From: Paenibacillus sp. UBA6285
GTDB lineage: Bacteria; Bacillota; Bacilli; Paenibacillales; Paenibacillaceae
Reading direction: 5' to 3'
DNA: 5,887 nt
NCBI GenBank assembly: GCA_002438345.1
Contig: DJUJ01000138.1
Coordinates: 18,260-24,146, forward strand
Each line of letters begins with the position of its first letter. Positions within the stretch are counted from its first letter, which is position 1. Positions 1-5,800 of this stretch are shown piece by piece. The position numbers and the translations under genes are program-made. The notes under the pieces were generated by a model, which saw only the letters and a program-made list of their open reading frames with translations, was not told the origin of the DNA and made no database searches.

Positions 1-569
1 ATATATAACTGTCCGCTTTGTGTCAGATAGGCATCCTCATCGAAGTACTTCGTGTGGAACAAGTTAGTAGTTCCCTCTGCTGACGTTGGCGTCAGAATCG
101 GAGGATCCACCTTTGTAAATCCACTCTCGTTGAAGAACTGTTGGATTGCACGAATAATCTCTGCACGAATTACCAGAACAGCCCGTTGCTTCGACGCACG
201 CAGCCAGAGGTGACGGTGATCCATCAAGAAATCGACGCCATGCTCTTTCGGAGTAATTGGATAATTCTCTGTAAGATGCAGGACTTCAATTCCAGTTACA
301 GTCATTTCAAAACCAGATTGACTGCGAGGTTCCTCGCGAATAATTCCGGTCACATACAAAGAACTCTCCTGTGTGAGGCTCTTAGCTGCATCCCATACCT
401 CTTCAGGCACTTCTGATTTCACTACAACTCCCTGAATATAACCTGTACCATCGCGAAGCTGCAGGAACTGAATTTTACCACTGGAGCGCTTGTTGTTTAC
501 CCAACAACCGATAACAACACTCTCTCCAACATGTTCATTCACGTTCTTAATTACACTCTTGTTAGCCAT
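1..569 (-). CDS. asnS: Asparaginyl-tRNA synthetase, N-terminal part (cut by window edge)
   Basis: This class II aminoacyl-tRNA synthetase charges tRNA-Asn with asparagine in the cytoplasm, using ATP. The window holds the first 189 codons of a protein that is normally about 430 residues long. Residues 17-100 form the OB-fold anticodon-binding domain ([20 protein letters not shown], then IQGVVV). Residues 130-160 carry class II motif 1 ([25 protein letters not shown]), followed by [10 protein letters not shown] and LTQSGQLY, which are typical of the AsnRS catalytic core. Motifs 2 and 3 lie outside the window. The ATG at 567-569 is preceded by GAGGAG (581-586) with an 11-base gap. Only 21 bases separate this gene from the ackA stop, with no terminator and no T-box leader, so it probably shares a transcript with ackA unless a promoter lies inside ackA. 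The family assignment is secure. Confidence 0.96.
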   Translation of the reverse strand, partial: MANKSVIKNVNEHVGESVVIGCWVNNKRSSGKIQFLQLRDGTGYIQGVVVKSEVPEEVWDAAKSLTQESSLYVTGIIREEPRSQSGFEMTVTGIEVLHLTENYPITPKEHGVDFLMDHRHLWLRASKQRAVLVIRAEIIRAIQQFFNESGFTKVDPPILTPTSAEGTTNLFHTKYFDEDAYLTQSGQLY

Positions 570-590
570 GCCTTCAATCTCTCCTCTAAT

Positions 591-1799
591 TTAGCCGTTA
601 ATTCCTTGCACAATACGGTGTGTATCACGTGCAATGACAAGTTCTTCGTTTGTCGGAACTACTAGCACTTGTATCTTGGAATCTACCGTAGAGATACGAC
701 GTGGATCGCCGGAACGAACTTTGTTAGCTTCAGCATCCAACTCAATACCCAGGAAAGTAAGGTTATTTAGCAGTTTCTCACGAAGCAATGAAGCATTTTC
801 ACCAACACCGGCAGTAAATACGATCGCATCTACACCGTTCATGGCAGCCACATATGAACCGATATACTTGCGCAAGCGGTACTCATACATTTCAAAAGCT
901 AACGTGGAATTAGGCTCACCTTTTTCCATACCATCAATAATATCACGCATGTCACTGCTTACGCCCGAAATTGCTAAGAGACCACTATGTTTATTCAACA
1001 TGGAGTTAACTTCGCCTACGGACAATTCTTCCTTGTTCATCACGTAAGGGACAATTGCTGGGTCAAGATCACCACTACGAGTACCCATCATCAAACCTTC
1101 CAGAGGTGTCATACCCATGGAAGTATCCACGGACACTCCACCTTGAACTGCAGTTACACTACCGCCGTTACCGATATGACAAGTAATGATCTTCAGATCT
1201 TCCAGCGGACGTTCCAAGTATTCCGCAGCAGCCTTGCTTACGAAGTCATGTGAGGTACCGTGTGCGCCATAACGACGAACTTTATATTTATTGTACAGCA
1301 CTCTAGGAATAGCGTACATATAAGCTTTTTCAGGCATTGTTTGGTGGAATGCAGTATCGAATACAACAACCTGCGGTACACCCGGCATATTTACTTCAGA
1401 AGCCGTAATCCCCATCATTGCTGCTGGGTTATGCAGTGGTGCAAGGTCAAACAATTGACGAATTTTCGTTTTTGCGTCAGCATCCACAAGTGCGGAGGTT
1501 TTAAAGAACTCACCACCATGCACTACGCGGTGACCGACAGCATTGATTTCCTTAATGGATTCAATAACGCCATGCTCTTTGTCTGTAAGACAAGCAAGGA
1601 CTTTACGAATCGCTGTATTATGTTCCAGAATTTCGCTTACTTCTGTCACTTCCGCTTTGCCAGTCGGTTTATGATTCAGAATGGAGGAATCCATTCCAAT
1701 ACGTTCAACCAAACCTTTAGCCAAAACCGACTCATCGGTCATGTTATACAGCTGATATTTCAAAGAAGAACTACCTGAGTTAATAACTAGAATATTCAT
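591..1799 (-). CDS. ackA: Acetate kinase
   Basis: This enzyme interconverts acetyl phosphate plus ADP with acetate plus ATP in the cytoplasm. It is the last step of the Pta-AckA overflow and fermentation route, and it also sets the acetyl-phosphate level. At 402 residues it has the normal length (about 400). All key residues of the ASKHA-type kinase are visible: NSGSSSLKY at 7-15, R91 in GHRVVHGGE, H123 in PLHNP, D148 in VVFDTAFHQTMP, H180 in RRYGAHGTSH, N211 in HIGNGGS, R241 in GTRSGDLDP, GVGEN at 331-335 and E385 in PTNEE. These match the positions established for the Methanosarcina enzyme within a residue. The full-length match to AckA argues against butyrate kinase. The ATG overlaps the TGA of the upstream dehydrogenase by four bases (ATGA), with AAGGATGG just upstream, so translation is probably coupled. 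No cre-like site was seen upstream by eye. Confidence 0.97.
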   Translation of the reverse strand: MNILVINSGSSSLKYQLYNMTDESVLAKGLVERIGMDSSILNHKPTGKAEVTEVSEILEHNTAIRKVLACLTDKEHGVIESIKEINAVGHRVVHGGEFFKTSALVDADAKTKIRQLFDLAPLHNPAAMMGITASEVNMPGVPQVVVFDTAFHQTMPEKAYMYAIPRVLYNKYKVRRYGAHGTSHDFVSKAAAEYLERPLEDLKIITCHIGNGGSVTAVQGGVSVDTSMGMTPLEGLMMGTRSGDLDPAIVPYVMNKEELSVGEVNSMLNKHSGLLAISGVSSDMRDIIDGMEKGEPNSTLAFEMYEYRLRKYIGSYVAAMNGVDAIVFTAGVGENASLLREKLLNNLTFLGIELDAEANKVRSGDPRRISTVDSKIQVLVVPTNEELVIARDTHRIVQGING

Positions 1800-2668
1800 A
1801 CACGGTCACCATCCTTGTCGTACTTGAAGAAGCCTTCTCCTGATTTCATACCCAGTTGTCCTGCACGTACCATCTTCTTAAGGATTGTGGAAGGACGGTA
1901 TTTCAGTTCTCCGTATTCACGGAACATATTTTCGAGTGCAGCAAGTACCGAATCCAGGCCAAATCTGTCAGCCATTTCAAGCGGTCCATATTGGAATTGA
2001 TAACCAATACGCATAGCATCGTCAATATCCTGTGCGGAGGCAACGCCCTCTTGCAGCAGATGCATAGCTTCATTGATAAACAAGCAAATGAGGCGTGATG
2101 TTACAAATCCTGGGGATTCATAAATCATTACACCTTTTTTCTCAACAATCTCATCAACAAAGGATTTTGTGTCTTCAAAAGTAGCATCTGAAGTTTTCAG
2201 ACCACGTACAATTTCAACAAGATCTACTTTAGCTACAGGATATATGAAATGCATGCCGATCACGCGTTCCGGATACATTGTAGAACTTGCAAGCTCAGTC
2301 AAGCTGAGTGTTGACGTGTTGCTAGCAAGAATAATGTGATTTGGACATACTTGATCCAGCTGATTTAAAATCTTTTTCTTTTCTTCCAAATCCTCAACAA
2401 TGGTTTCGATGACCATGTCACAAGAGCTGAGCTCCGCGAAATGTGTCACTTTTTGAATGCGGCTAAGAATCAGCTTCTTCTCTGCTTGAGTGATCGCCCA
2501 TTTCTCCAGCTGCTTATCTAGACTTGTCTCGATCATTTCGTAAGAGTAGTCCAGTTTCTCTGCGGTTTTCTCCACCAGTAATACATCCAGGCCTTTGGCT
2601 GCTAACATTTCAGCAATACCTTGTCCCATTGTGCCACCGCCGATGACACCTATTTTTTTGAAATTCAT
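1796..2668 (-). CDS. 3-hydroxyacyl-CoA (3-hydroxybutyryl-CoA-type) dehydrogenase, divergent active site
   Basis: This 290-residue protein belongs to the NAD-dependent 3-hydroxyacyl-CoA dehydrogenase family, which oxidises 3-hydroxyacyl-CoA or reduces 3-oxoacyl-CoA. Its length fits single-domain Hbd/MmgB enzymes (about 285). A Rossmann fold begins at residue 5 (IGVIGGGTMGQGIAEMLAAKG), with ASNTSTLS at 115-122, GMHFIYP at 138-144 and LVEIVRG at 150-156. The C-terminal domain runs from about 186 to 285 and ends SGEGFFKY. Of the Ser/His/Glu/Asn set defined in human HAD, S119, H140 and E152 are present, but the Asn is S191 (GFVTSRL instead of GFxxNR). The usual HFFNP is HFIYP, and the usual HPMGP-like stretch is QFQYGP. 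The natural substrate may therefore not be 3-hydroxybutyryl-CoA, so no gene symbol is given. The ATG at 2666-2668 has GGAG (2676-2679) seven bases upstream. A longer in-frame start at 2794 lies inside the preceding terminator and would precede the fold with 42 unrelated residues. The gene overlaps ackA by four bases. Confidence 0.88.
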   Translation of the reverse strand: MNFKKIGVIGGGTMGQGIAEMLAAKGLDVLLVEKTAEKLDYSYEMIETSLDKQLEKWAITQAEKKLILSRIQKVTHFAELSSCDMVIETIVEDLEEKKKILNQLDQVCPNHIILASNTSTLSLTELASSTMYPERVIGMHFIYPVAKVDLVEIVRGLKTSDATFEDTKSFVDEIVEKKGVMIYESPGFVTSRLICLFINEAMHLLQEGVASAQDIDDAMRIGYQFQYGPLEMADRFGLDSVLAALENMFREYGELKYRPSTILKKMVRAGQLGMKSGEGFFKYDKDGDRV

Positions 2669-2775
2669 AAAAAGTCTCCATCCTTTCAGGTATCTATACT
2701 TTTGTATTGTACCTTGTCTGTCGCAAATATTTATAAAGCCCGACATATAATGATATCTTAGCATGCCTGAAAAGT
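2669..2775 (-). promoter_or_regulatory. Probable promoter region of the dehydrogenase-ackA(-asnS) group
   Basis: This 107-base gap lies between the protease terminator and the dehydrogenase start, so a promoter is expected here. The best -10 candidate on the minus strand is TACAAT (complement of 2706-2711), about 37 bases before the ATG. No convincing TTGACA-like box lies 16-18 bases upstream of it. The location is supported by the strong terminator just before it; the exact elements are a guess. Confidence 0.3.
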
Positions 2776-2810
2776 AAAAAAAAATAACCAGCATAAATAT
2801 TTATGCTGGT
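2776..2810 (-). terminator. Intrinsic terminator of the protease pair, overlapping the stop codon
   Basis: A perfect 24-base palindrome spans 2787-2810 (12 bases per arm, starting ACCAGCATAAAT). On the minus strand it is followed almost at once by nine consecutive T (2776-2784). This is a textbook Rho-independent terminator for leftward transcription. The stop codon of the FtsH-like gene (2801-2803) and its last two sense codons lie inside the hairpin. It separates the protease pair from the dehydrogenase-ackA group. Confidence 0.9.
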
Positions 2811-4303
2811 AAAAGGACGCTGTCACGAAATTGACATCGAAATTGCTCTCCAGAGAGTACTTCTTCCTTCATTAAAATGTCAAGAGAGTAATCAAATACA
2901 TGTCGTTGCTTTTCAAGGTGCTCATGTGTGCGAGTCATCAAATCATCCAATATCTTACTATTTTCCTTCATAAGCTCTTCAGTGGTAACCATTTCCAATT
3001 TGGCTATACCAAGCGAAGTTAGACCCGACTTCATCATCGTTTCCACAATATTCAGTGCCTGATCGAAGTCACCTCGCGAACCTGTGCTTCGTCCACCATA
3101 ATACATTTCTTCAGCCGCCGCTCCACCGAGTGCGATCATAATCTGATCTTCCAAATAATCTTTGGTGTACAAATACTGCTCTTGCTGAGGATTATGTCGC
3201 ACATATCCAAGTGCTTGCCCACGCGGGGTCAGCGTAACCTGACTGACGCTTCCGGGACGAAGTAGCTCTGCCATAATGGCGTGTCCTAATTCGTGAATTG
3301 CGACCCTCTTTTTCTCTTCATGATTTGTTTCTCTATCCGTTTTTTCACCCATCATTACCTTGTCAATCGCCATCGACAGATGCCTTTGCTCAACTTCCGT
3401 CAAGTCCTCACGCATCATATAAATCGCAGCCTCATTCATGACACTTTCAAGCTGAGCGCCGGAAAAGCCATAGGCTTCTTCAGCGATTTTGTCGAGGCTT
3501 ACGTCTGCATGAAGAGGTTTATTCTTAGCATGCAATTCGAGAATCGATTTACGGCCTTTTTTATCAGGCATGTCCACTTGAATATGACGATCGAACCGTC
3601 CAGGACGTAGCAGCGCCGAATCGAGCATCTCTTTCCGGTTTGTTGCAGCTACTAGCAGAATACGTGGTGTTTCGTTATTATAAATGCCGTCCATCTCGGT
3701 CAACAGCTGATTCAAGGTCTGATCATATTCACGCTGCTGCCCGCCTTCACGCTTACCGCCAATTACGTCAATTTCATCTATAAAAATAATAGCGCTTTGC
3801 TTGTTCTCCTTAACCGCACGGTTACGAGCATCCTTGAACAAATCGCGAATTCGGCCGGCCCCGACACCTACATACATTTCTACAAATTCACTACCTGATG
3901 CAGCCACGAATACGGAGTTTGTGTAATGAGCTGCAGCCCGTGCCATAAGAGTCTTACCTGTTCCTGGAGGACCCGTAAGCAGAATCCCCTTCAAAGGCCG
4001 AATCCCAAACTTACTAATCTCCTCATGCCGGATCAAAAAGTCGAGTGCTTCACGAAGCTCTTGCTTCGCATTGTCTTGTCCACCAATTTCTTCAAAAGTG
4101 AGCTTAGAAGGTCCTTCCTTCTTGCGTTTCTTCCCAGCACCAGCGTTTACCGTAAGTCCGCCTCGTAAATGAGCAATAATAAGTAGAGCAGTAAGCATTC
4201 CAGCTGCTATAACAATTGGGAATATATTAATCCCTAGAAAAGCCATGAAAATAAACAGTACAGGAATAAATCCGAGTAAAATTTCTTTAAGGTACTTAGG
4301 CAT
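2801..4303 (-). CDS. Compact FtsH-type membrane AAA+ zinc protease without extracytoplasmic domain
   Basis: This 500-residue protein is an ATP-driven membrane protease of the FtsH (M41) class, expected to extract and degrade membrane or cytosolic proteins. In order, it has two close membrane segments (about 9-26 and 28-46), a basic linker (GKKRKKEG), and the AAA module. The AAA module carries Walker A GPPGTGKT (111-118), pore loop FVEMYVGVGAG (140-150), Walker B IFIDEID (173-179), and the second region of homology ending LRPGRFDRH with arginine fingers R236 and R239. The peptidase has HELGH at 337-341 and a probable third zinc ligand, D412, in STGSRGDFDQA. Every catalytic element is intact. 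Housekeeping FtsH has about 640 residues with a 70-100 residue domain between its two membrane helices. Here only about one residue separates them and the acidic C-terminal tail is missing, so this looks like a paralogue. The chosen ATG starts MPKYLKEILLGF, overlaps the upstream gene by eight bases and has GGGGG (4313-4317) nine bases upstream. Substrates are unknown. Confidence 0.92.
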   Translation of the reverse strand: MPKYLKEILLGFIPVLFIFMAFLGINIFPIVIAAGMLTALLIIAHLRGGLTVNAGAGKKRKKEGPSKLTFEEIGGQDNAKQELREALDFLIRHEEISKFGIRPLKGILLTGPPGTGKTLMARAAAHYTNSVFVAASGSEFVEMYVGVGAGRIRDLFKDARNRAVKENKQSAIIFIDEIDVIGGKREGGQQREYDQTLNQLLTEMDGIYNNETPRILLVAATNRKEMLDSALLRPGRFDRHIQVDMPDKKGRKSILELHAKNKPLHADVSLDKIAEEAYGFSGAQLESVMNEAAIYMMREDLTEVEQRHLSMAIDKVMMGEKTDRETNHEEKKRVAIHELGHAIMAELLRPGSVSQVTLTPRGQALGYVRHNPQQEQYLYTKDYLEDQIMIALGGAAAEEMYYGGRSTGSRGDFDQALNIVETMMKSGLTSLGIAKLEMVTTEELMKENSKILDDLMTRTHEHLEKQRHVFDYSLDILMKEEVLSGEQFRCQFRDSVLLPA

Positions 4304-4838
4304 TATTCCATACCCCCAAGGTCGCAGGTTTTCGCGGCAAAATAATAAATTTACTTTCTTTTCCATTACTCAAGCTGACGTACACATTGTTGTCGTCGAT
4401 TTCAGTAGATGCTATCACATCTTTATATTGCGAATATTTCTTTTTCAATCCATCAAGTTCAGTAGGTATTATTGTATATTTACGGCTCTCCATGGCTTCA
4501 GCTACAGAGAACATCGCTTTATCCCAGTATTCATCCAAAAGTTCACTGGAGTTTTGCTCCAAATCCAGTTTAAGTTTACGTCCATCAATCACTGATTTTC
4601 CTTCTTTGGATACGTATGAAACTAGATCACGTAAATTCGTTCCCGGCTGCAGATCAAGTTTCAATGTGACCTCATCGCGGTTAATACTAATATGTGAATC
4701 ATTTACTCCTTCATATCCGGATACAATCTTTTGAAGTGGTTCCTGTAAAGCAAACTGACGATATAAAAAGAATCCTCCGAACAATAGAGTAGCCGACAGT
4801 AGAGACGTTATCAGTACAGGTACAAGACGTAGTTTCAA
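4296..4838 (-). CDS. Unrecognised single-pass membrane protein, coupled to the FtsH-like protease
   Basis: I do not recognise this 180-residue family. Residues 4-26 form one hydrophobic helix after a short basic start (MKLRLVPVLITSLL), followed by about 150 hydrophilic residues, so most of the protein should lie outside the cytoplasm. The soluble part alternates predicted strands (EVTLKLDL at 56-63, NVYVSLSNG at 151-159, SKFIILPRK at 162-170) with helices (LRDLVSYVSKEG at 69-80, LLDEYWDKAMFSVAEAMES at 100-118), giving an alpha/beta domain with no cysteines and no catalytic motif visible. A faint resemblance to small alpha/beta folds such as Asp23 or BON is only a hunch. TTG at 4836-4838 is chosen because AGGAGG (4846-4851) lies exactly seven bases upstream; the in-frame ATG at 4910 has no such site. 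Its last eight bases overlap the protease gene, suggesting coupled synthesis and a partner or adaptor role. Confidence 0.8.
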   Translation of the reverse strand: MKLRLVPVLITSLLSATLLFGGFFLYRQFALQEPLQKIVSGYEGVNDSHISINRDEVTLKLDLQPGTNLRDLVSYVSKEGKSVIDGRKLKLDLEQNSSELLDEYWDKAMFSVAEAMESRKYTIIPTELDGLKKKYSQYKDVIASTEIDDNNVYVSLSNGKESKFIILPRKPATLGVWNNA

Positions 4839-4845
4839 GAAACGT

Positions 4846-4851
4846 CCTCCT
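4846..4851 (-). promoter_or_regulatory. Ribosome binding site that fixes a TTG start
   Basis: On the minus strand, AGGAGG (within GAGAGGAGG) sits seven bases before TTG at 4836-4838. It is the strongest Shine-Dalgarno match in this gap. It decides the start of the membrane-protein gene in favour of TTG over the in-frame ATG at 4908-4910, which is preceded only by GAGAAAG at poor spacing. Confidence 0.85.
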
Positions 4852-4952
4852 CTCAAAAATGACAAAATGTAAACAGAATGATCATAAATCATAGCTAGTT
4901 GAGAACTCATCAGAGCTTAACTTTCTCATAACACCGTTCTAATTACAAACAG

Positions 4953-4975
4953 TAGTATATCACAGGTGTATATAC
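4953..4975. repeat. TAGTATATCA repeat, copy 1, with inverted repeat GTATAT-N9-ATATAC
   Basis: TAGTATATCACA (4953-4964) continues into GTGTATATAC, forming six-base arms at 4955-4960 and 4970-4975. The layout closely matches the copy at 5139-5161, where AGTATAT and ATATACT are separated by eight bases. Similar spacing and shared flanking CACA suggest an operator rather than chance, although the sequence is AT-rich. Confidence 0.55.
4954..4962 (-). promoter_or_regulatory. Candidate extended -10 promoter of the protease pair
   Basis: Read on the minus strand this is TGATATACT, a TGn plus TATACT extended -10 box, about 115 bases before the TTG start. No good -35 box is seen at 16-18 bases, which extended -10 promoters can tolerate. 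It overlaps one arm of the inverted repeat GTATAT(9)ATATAC at 4955-4975, so a regulator bound there would block initiation. The same nonamer occurs at two other places in the gap, which weakens the claim that this copy alone is the promoter. Confidence 0.4.
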
Positions 4976-5058
4976 GAAATTGAAATAAAGTGTGAAGATA
5001 TTTAAAATTTTATTTTTTAATTCCTTCCATTTCATTAAATATATTGATTTATTTCGAC

Positions 5059-5091
5059 AAAAAAGGGCCGATATTCATAATAAATCAGGCC
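5059..5091 (-). terminator. Second hairpin terminator in the tseB-protease gap
   Basis: GGCC (5066-5069) pairs with GGCC (5088-5091). After a one-base bulge (A5087), GAT (5070-5072) pairs with ATC (5084-5086), closing an 11-base loop. On the minus strand the hairpin is followed by C and then six T (5059-5064). On the plus strand it is followed by TAATTTTT, so it may work weakly both ways. It lies about 100 bases beyond the tseB terminator, serving either as a backup or as the end of a short transcript starting in between. Confidence 0.55.
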
Positions 5092-5138
5092 TAATTTTTC
5101 ATGTATTTCTTGTTAAGAATATATTAAAATCACTCTTA

Positions 5139-5173
5139 TAGTATATCACATTTTATATACTAATAGTATATCA
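5139..5173. repeat. TAGTATATCA repeats, copies 2 and 3, with overlapping palindromes
   Basis: Copy 2 is TAGTATATCACA (5139-5150) and copy 3 is TAGTATATCA (5164-5173). Between them lies ATATACTA, so two nested symmetric elements arise: AGTATAT-N8-ATATACT (5140-5161) and the perfect 17-base palindrome ATATACTAATAGTATAT (5155-5171). They look like tandem binding sites for a dimeric DNA-binding protein. Alternatively they could be repeated -10-like boxes (TGATATACT on the minus strand). Confidence 0.55.
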
Positions 5174-5186
5174 TTTGAGTGCTTCC

Positions 5187-5223
5187 AAACAAAACAAGCG
5201 AACCATAAATAGTCCGCTTGTTT
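5187..5223 (-). terminator. Intrinsic terminator of tseB
   Basis: Perfect nine-base arms AAACAAGCG (5192-5200) and CGCTTGTTT (5215-5223) enclose a loop that can add an AC/GT extension. On the minus strand the stem runs into TTTTGTTTGG, an acceptable U-rich tail. It starts 23 bases after the tseB stop codon. Confidence 0.8.
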
Positions 5224-5246
5224 CTCCTAAAGTACATTTGTTAAAC

Positions 5247-5765
5247 TTAATGGCTGGGTAAACTGAATCCTTCACCCATTCGAGCCCCATCTGAAAACCG
5301 ATAAAATTGATAATAATACCGACCGCTTTGTTTATAAAAAAGCTGCCATGCATACTCTCCGTTATATACTCCCGGTAACAACCGCTCAATGCTGATGTCC
5401 GGAAGATCGGCTTTTATAATGCTACGTATTTTTGCTTCAGAGGTCCCTTTACTTAGTTCCTCAGCATACACAGCGTCGGCGCCTTCAGCCAACTTCCCGT
5501 CTAAAGTAAAGCGAACCCATACCATCAACTCGGTCCCAGCTTCATTCTTCCCTGTTAAGACCCAGTACACCGCATTCTCATCCCACACGGATTTCTGTGC
5601 TTTGGTTACCTCTGTCAGACCAGCGCTGGTTTTGGCGACATCCTTTGCGATATCTCGCTCGTTCCATTGATCTTTCATAATATAGGCATAGAACTGGATA
5701 AGTCCAAACAGAAGGAGCAGAATCAGAACTGACCCCAGGAGGATCCATTTTTTCCTTTTCTTCAA
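5247..5765 (-). CDS. tseB: Cell-wall elongation regulator TseB (YpmB, DUF5590 family)
   Basis: This protein of 172 residues (B. subtilis YpmB has about 160) starts with a basic stretch (MKKRKK) and one membrane helix at about 7-29. It continues with an extracytoplasmic part made of two PepSY/cystatin-like units. The first (about 35-105) includes AVYWVLTGKNEAGTELMVWV; the second (about 110-168) includes KIRSIIKADLPDISIERLLP and GEYAWQLFYK. Work on B. subtilis links YpmB/TseB to the elongation transpeptidase PBP2A and cell-wall synthesis. It has no enzymatic motif and probably acts through protein contacts on the outer face of the membrane. The start is TTG at 5763-5765, with AAAGGGAG (5773-5780) seven bases upstream. 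The gene has its own promoter-like sequence and a terminator, so it may be a single-gene unit or the end of an upstream operon. Nearby asnS agrees with the B. subtilis neighbourhood. Confidence 0.88.
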   Translation of the reverse strand: MKKRKKWILLGSVLILLLLFGLIQFYAYIMKDQWNERDIAKDVAKTSAGLTEVTKAQKSVWDENAVYWVLTGKNEAGTELMVWVRFTLDGKLAEGADAVYAEELSKGTSEAKIRSIIKADLPDISIERLLPGVYNGEYAWQLFYKQSGRYYYQFYRFSDGARMGEGFSLPSH

Positions 5766-5800
5766 GGTGCAGCTCCCTTTCTAGTAATATATCTTTTTTG

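Larger units (their letters stand above)
4839..5246. other. 408-base AT-rich intergenic region between tseB and the protease pair
   Basis: No gene is supported here on either strand. Going leftward from tseB, the region holds the tseB terminator (5187-5223), two TAGTATATCA repeats (5139-5173), a second hairpin terminator (5059-5091), a low-complexity A/T stretch (about 4990-5040) and a third TAGTATATCA repeat overlapping a likely -10 (4953-4975). It ends with a leader of roughly 100 bases before the strong ribosome binding site at 4846-4851. The leader contains a short palindrome, AGTTGAGAACT (complement strand AGTTCTCAACT), and no recognised riboswitch. Confidence 0.7.

Noticed and set aside
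141..416. Plus-strand open frame opposite asnS
   Set aside because: The minus strand clearly encodes the AsnRS N-terminal domain; this frame is a shadow.
570..590. T-box or other amino-acid-responsive leader for asnS
   Set aside because: Only 21 bases separate ackA and asnS, so there is no room for a leader RNA.
634..1778. Plus-strand open frames of 137 and 172 codons (634-1047, 1260-1778)
   Set aside because: They lie opposite ackA, whose sequence and active-site residues are unmistakable. Their translations resemble no known family and they lack ribosome binding sites.
2669..2794. 42-codon upstream extension of the dehydrogenase
   Set aside because: Its ATG falls within the terminator hairpin of the preceding gene. 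The extension is unlike the family, and a good GGAG site precedes the ATG at 2668.
4304..4366. 21-codon upstream extension of the FtsH-like protease
   Set aside because: It would overlap the coupled gene by 71 bases and places charged residues before a normal MPKYLKEILLGF membrane start. The start at 4303 has a G-rich site at good spacing.
4990..5040. A/T-rich tract as a replication origin or attachment site
   Set aside because: It is merely low complexity; no DnaA boxes, iterons, flanking repeats or integrase gene are seen.
5171..5389. 72-codon minus-strand open frame
   Set aside because: It overlaps the tseB C-terminus in another frame, runs through the tseB terminator and has no recognisable product.
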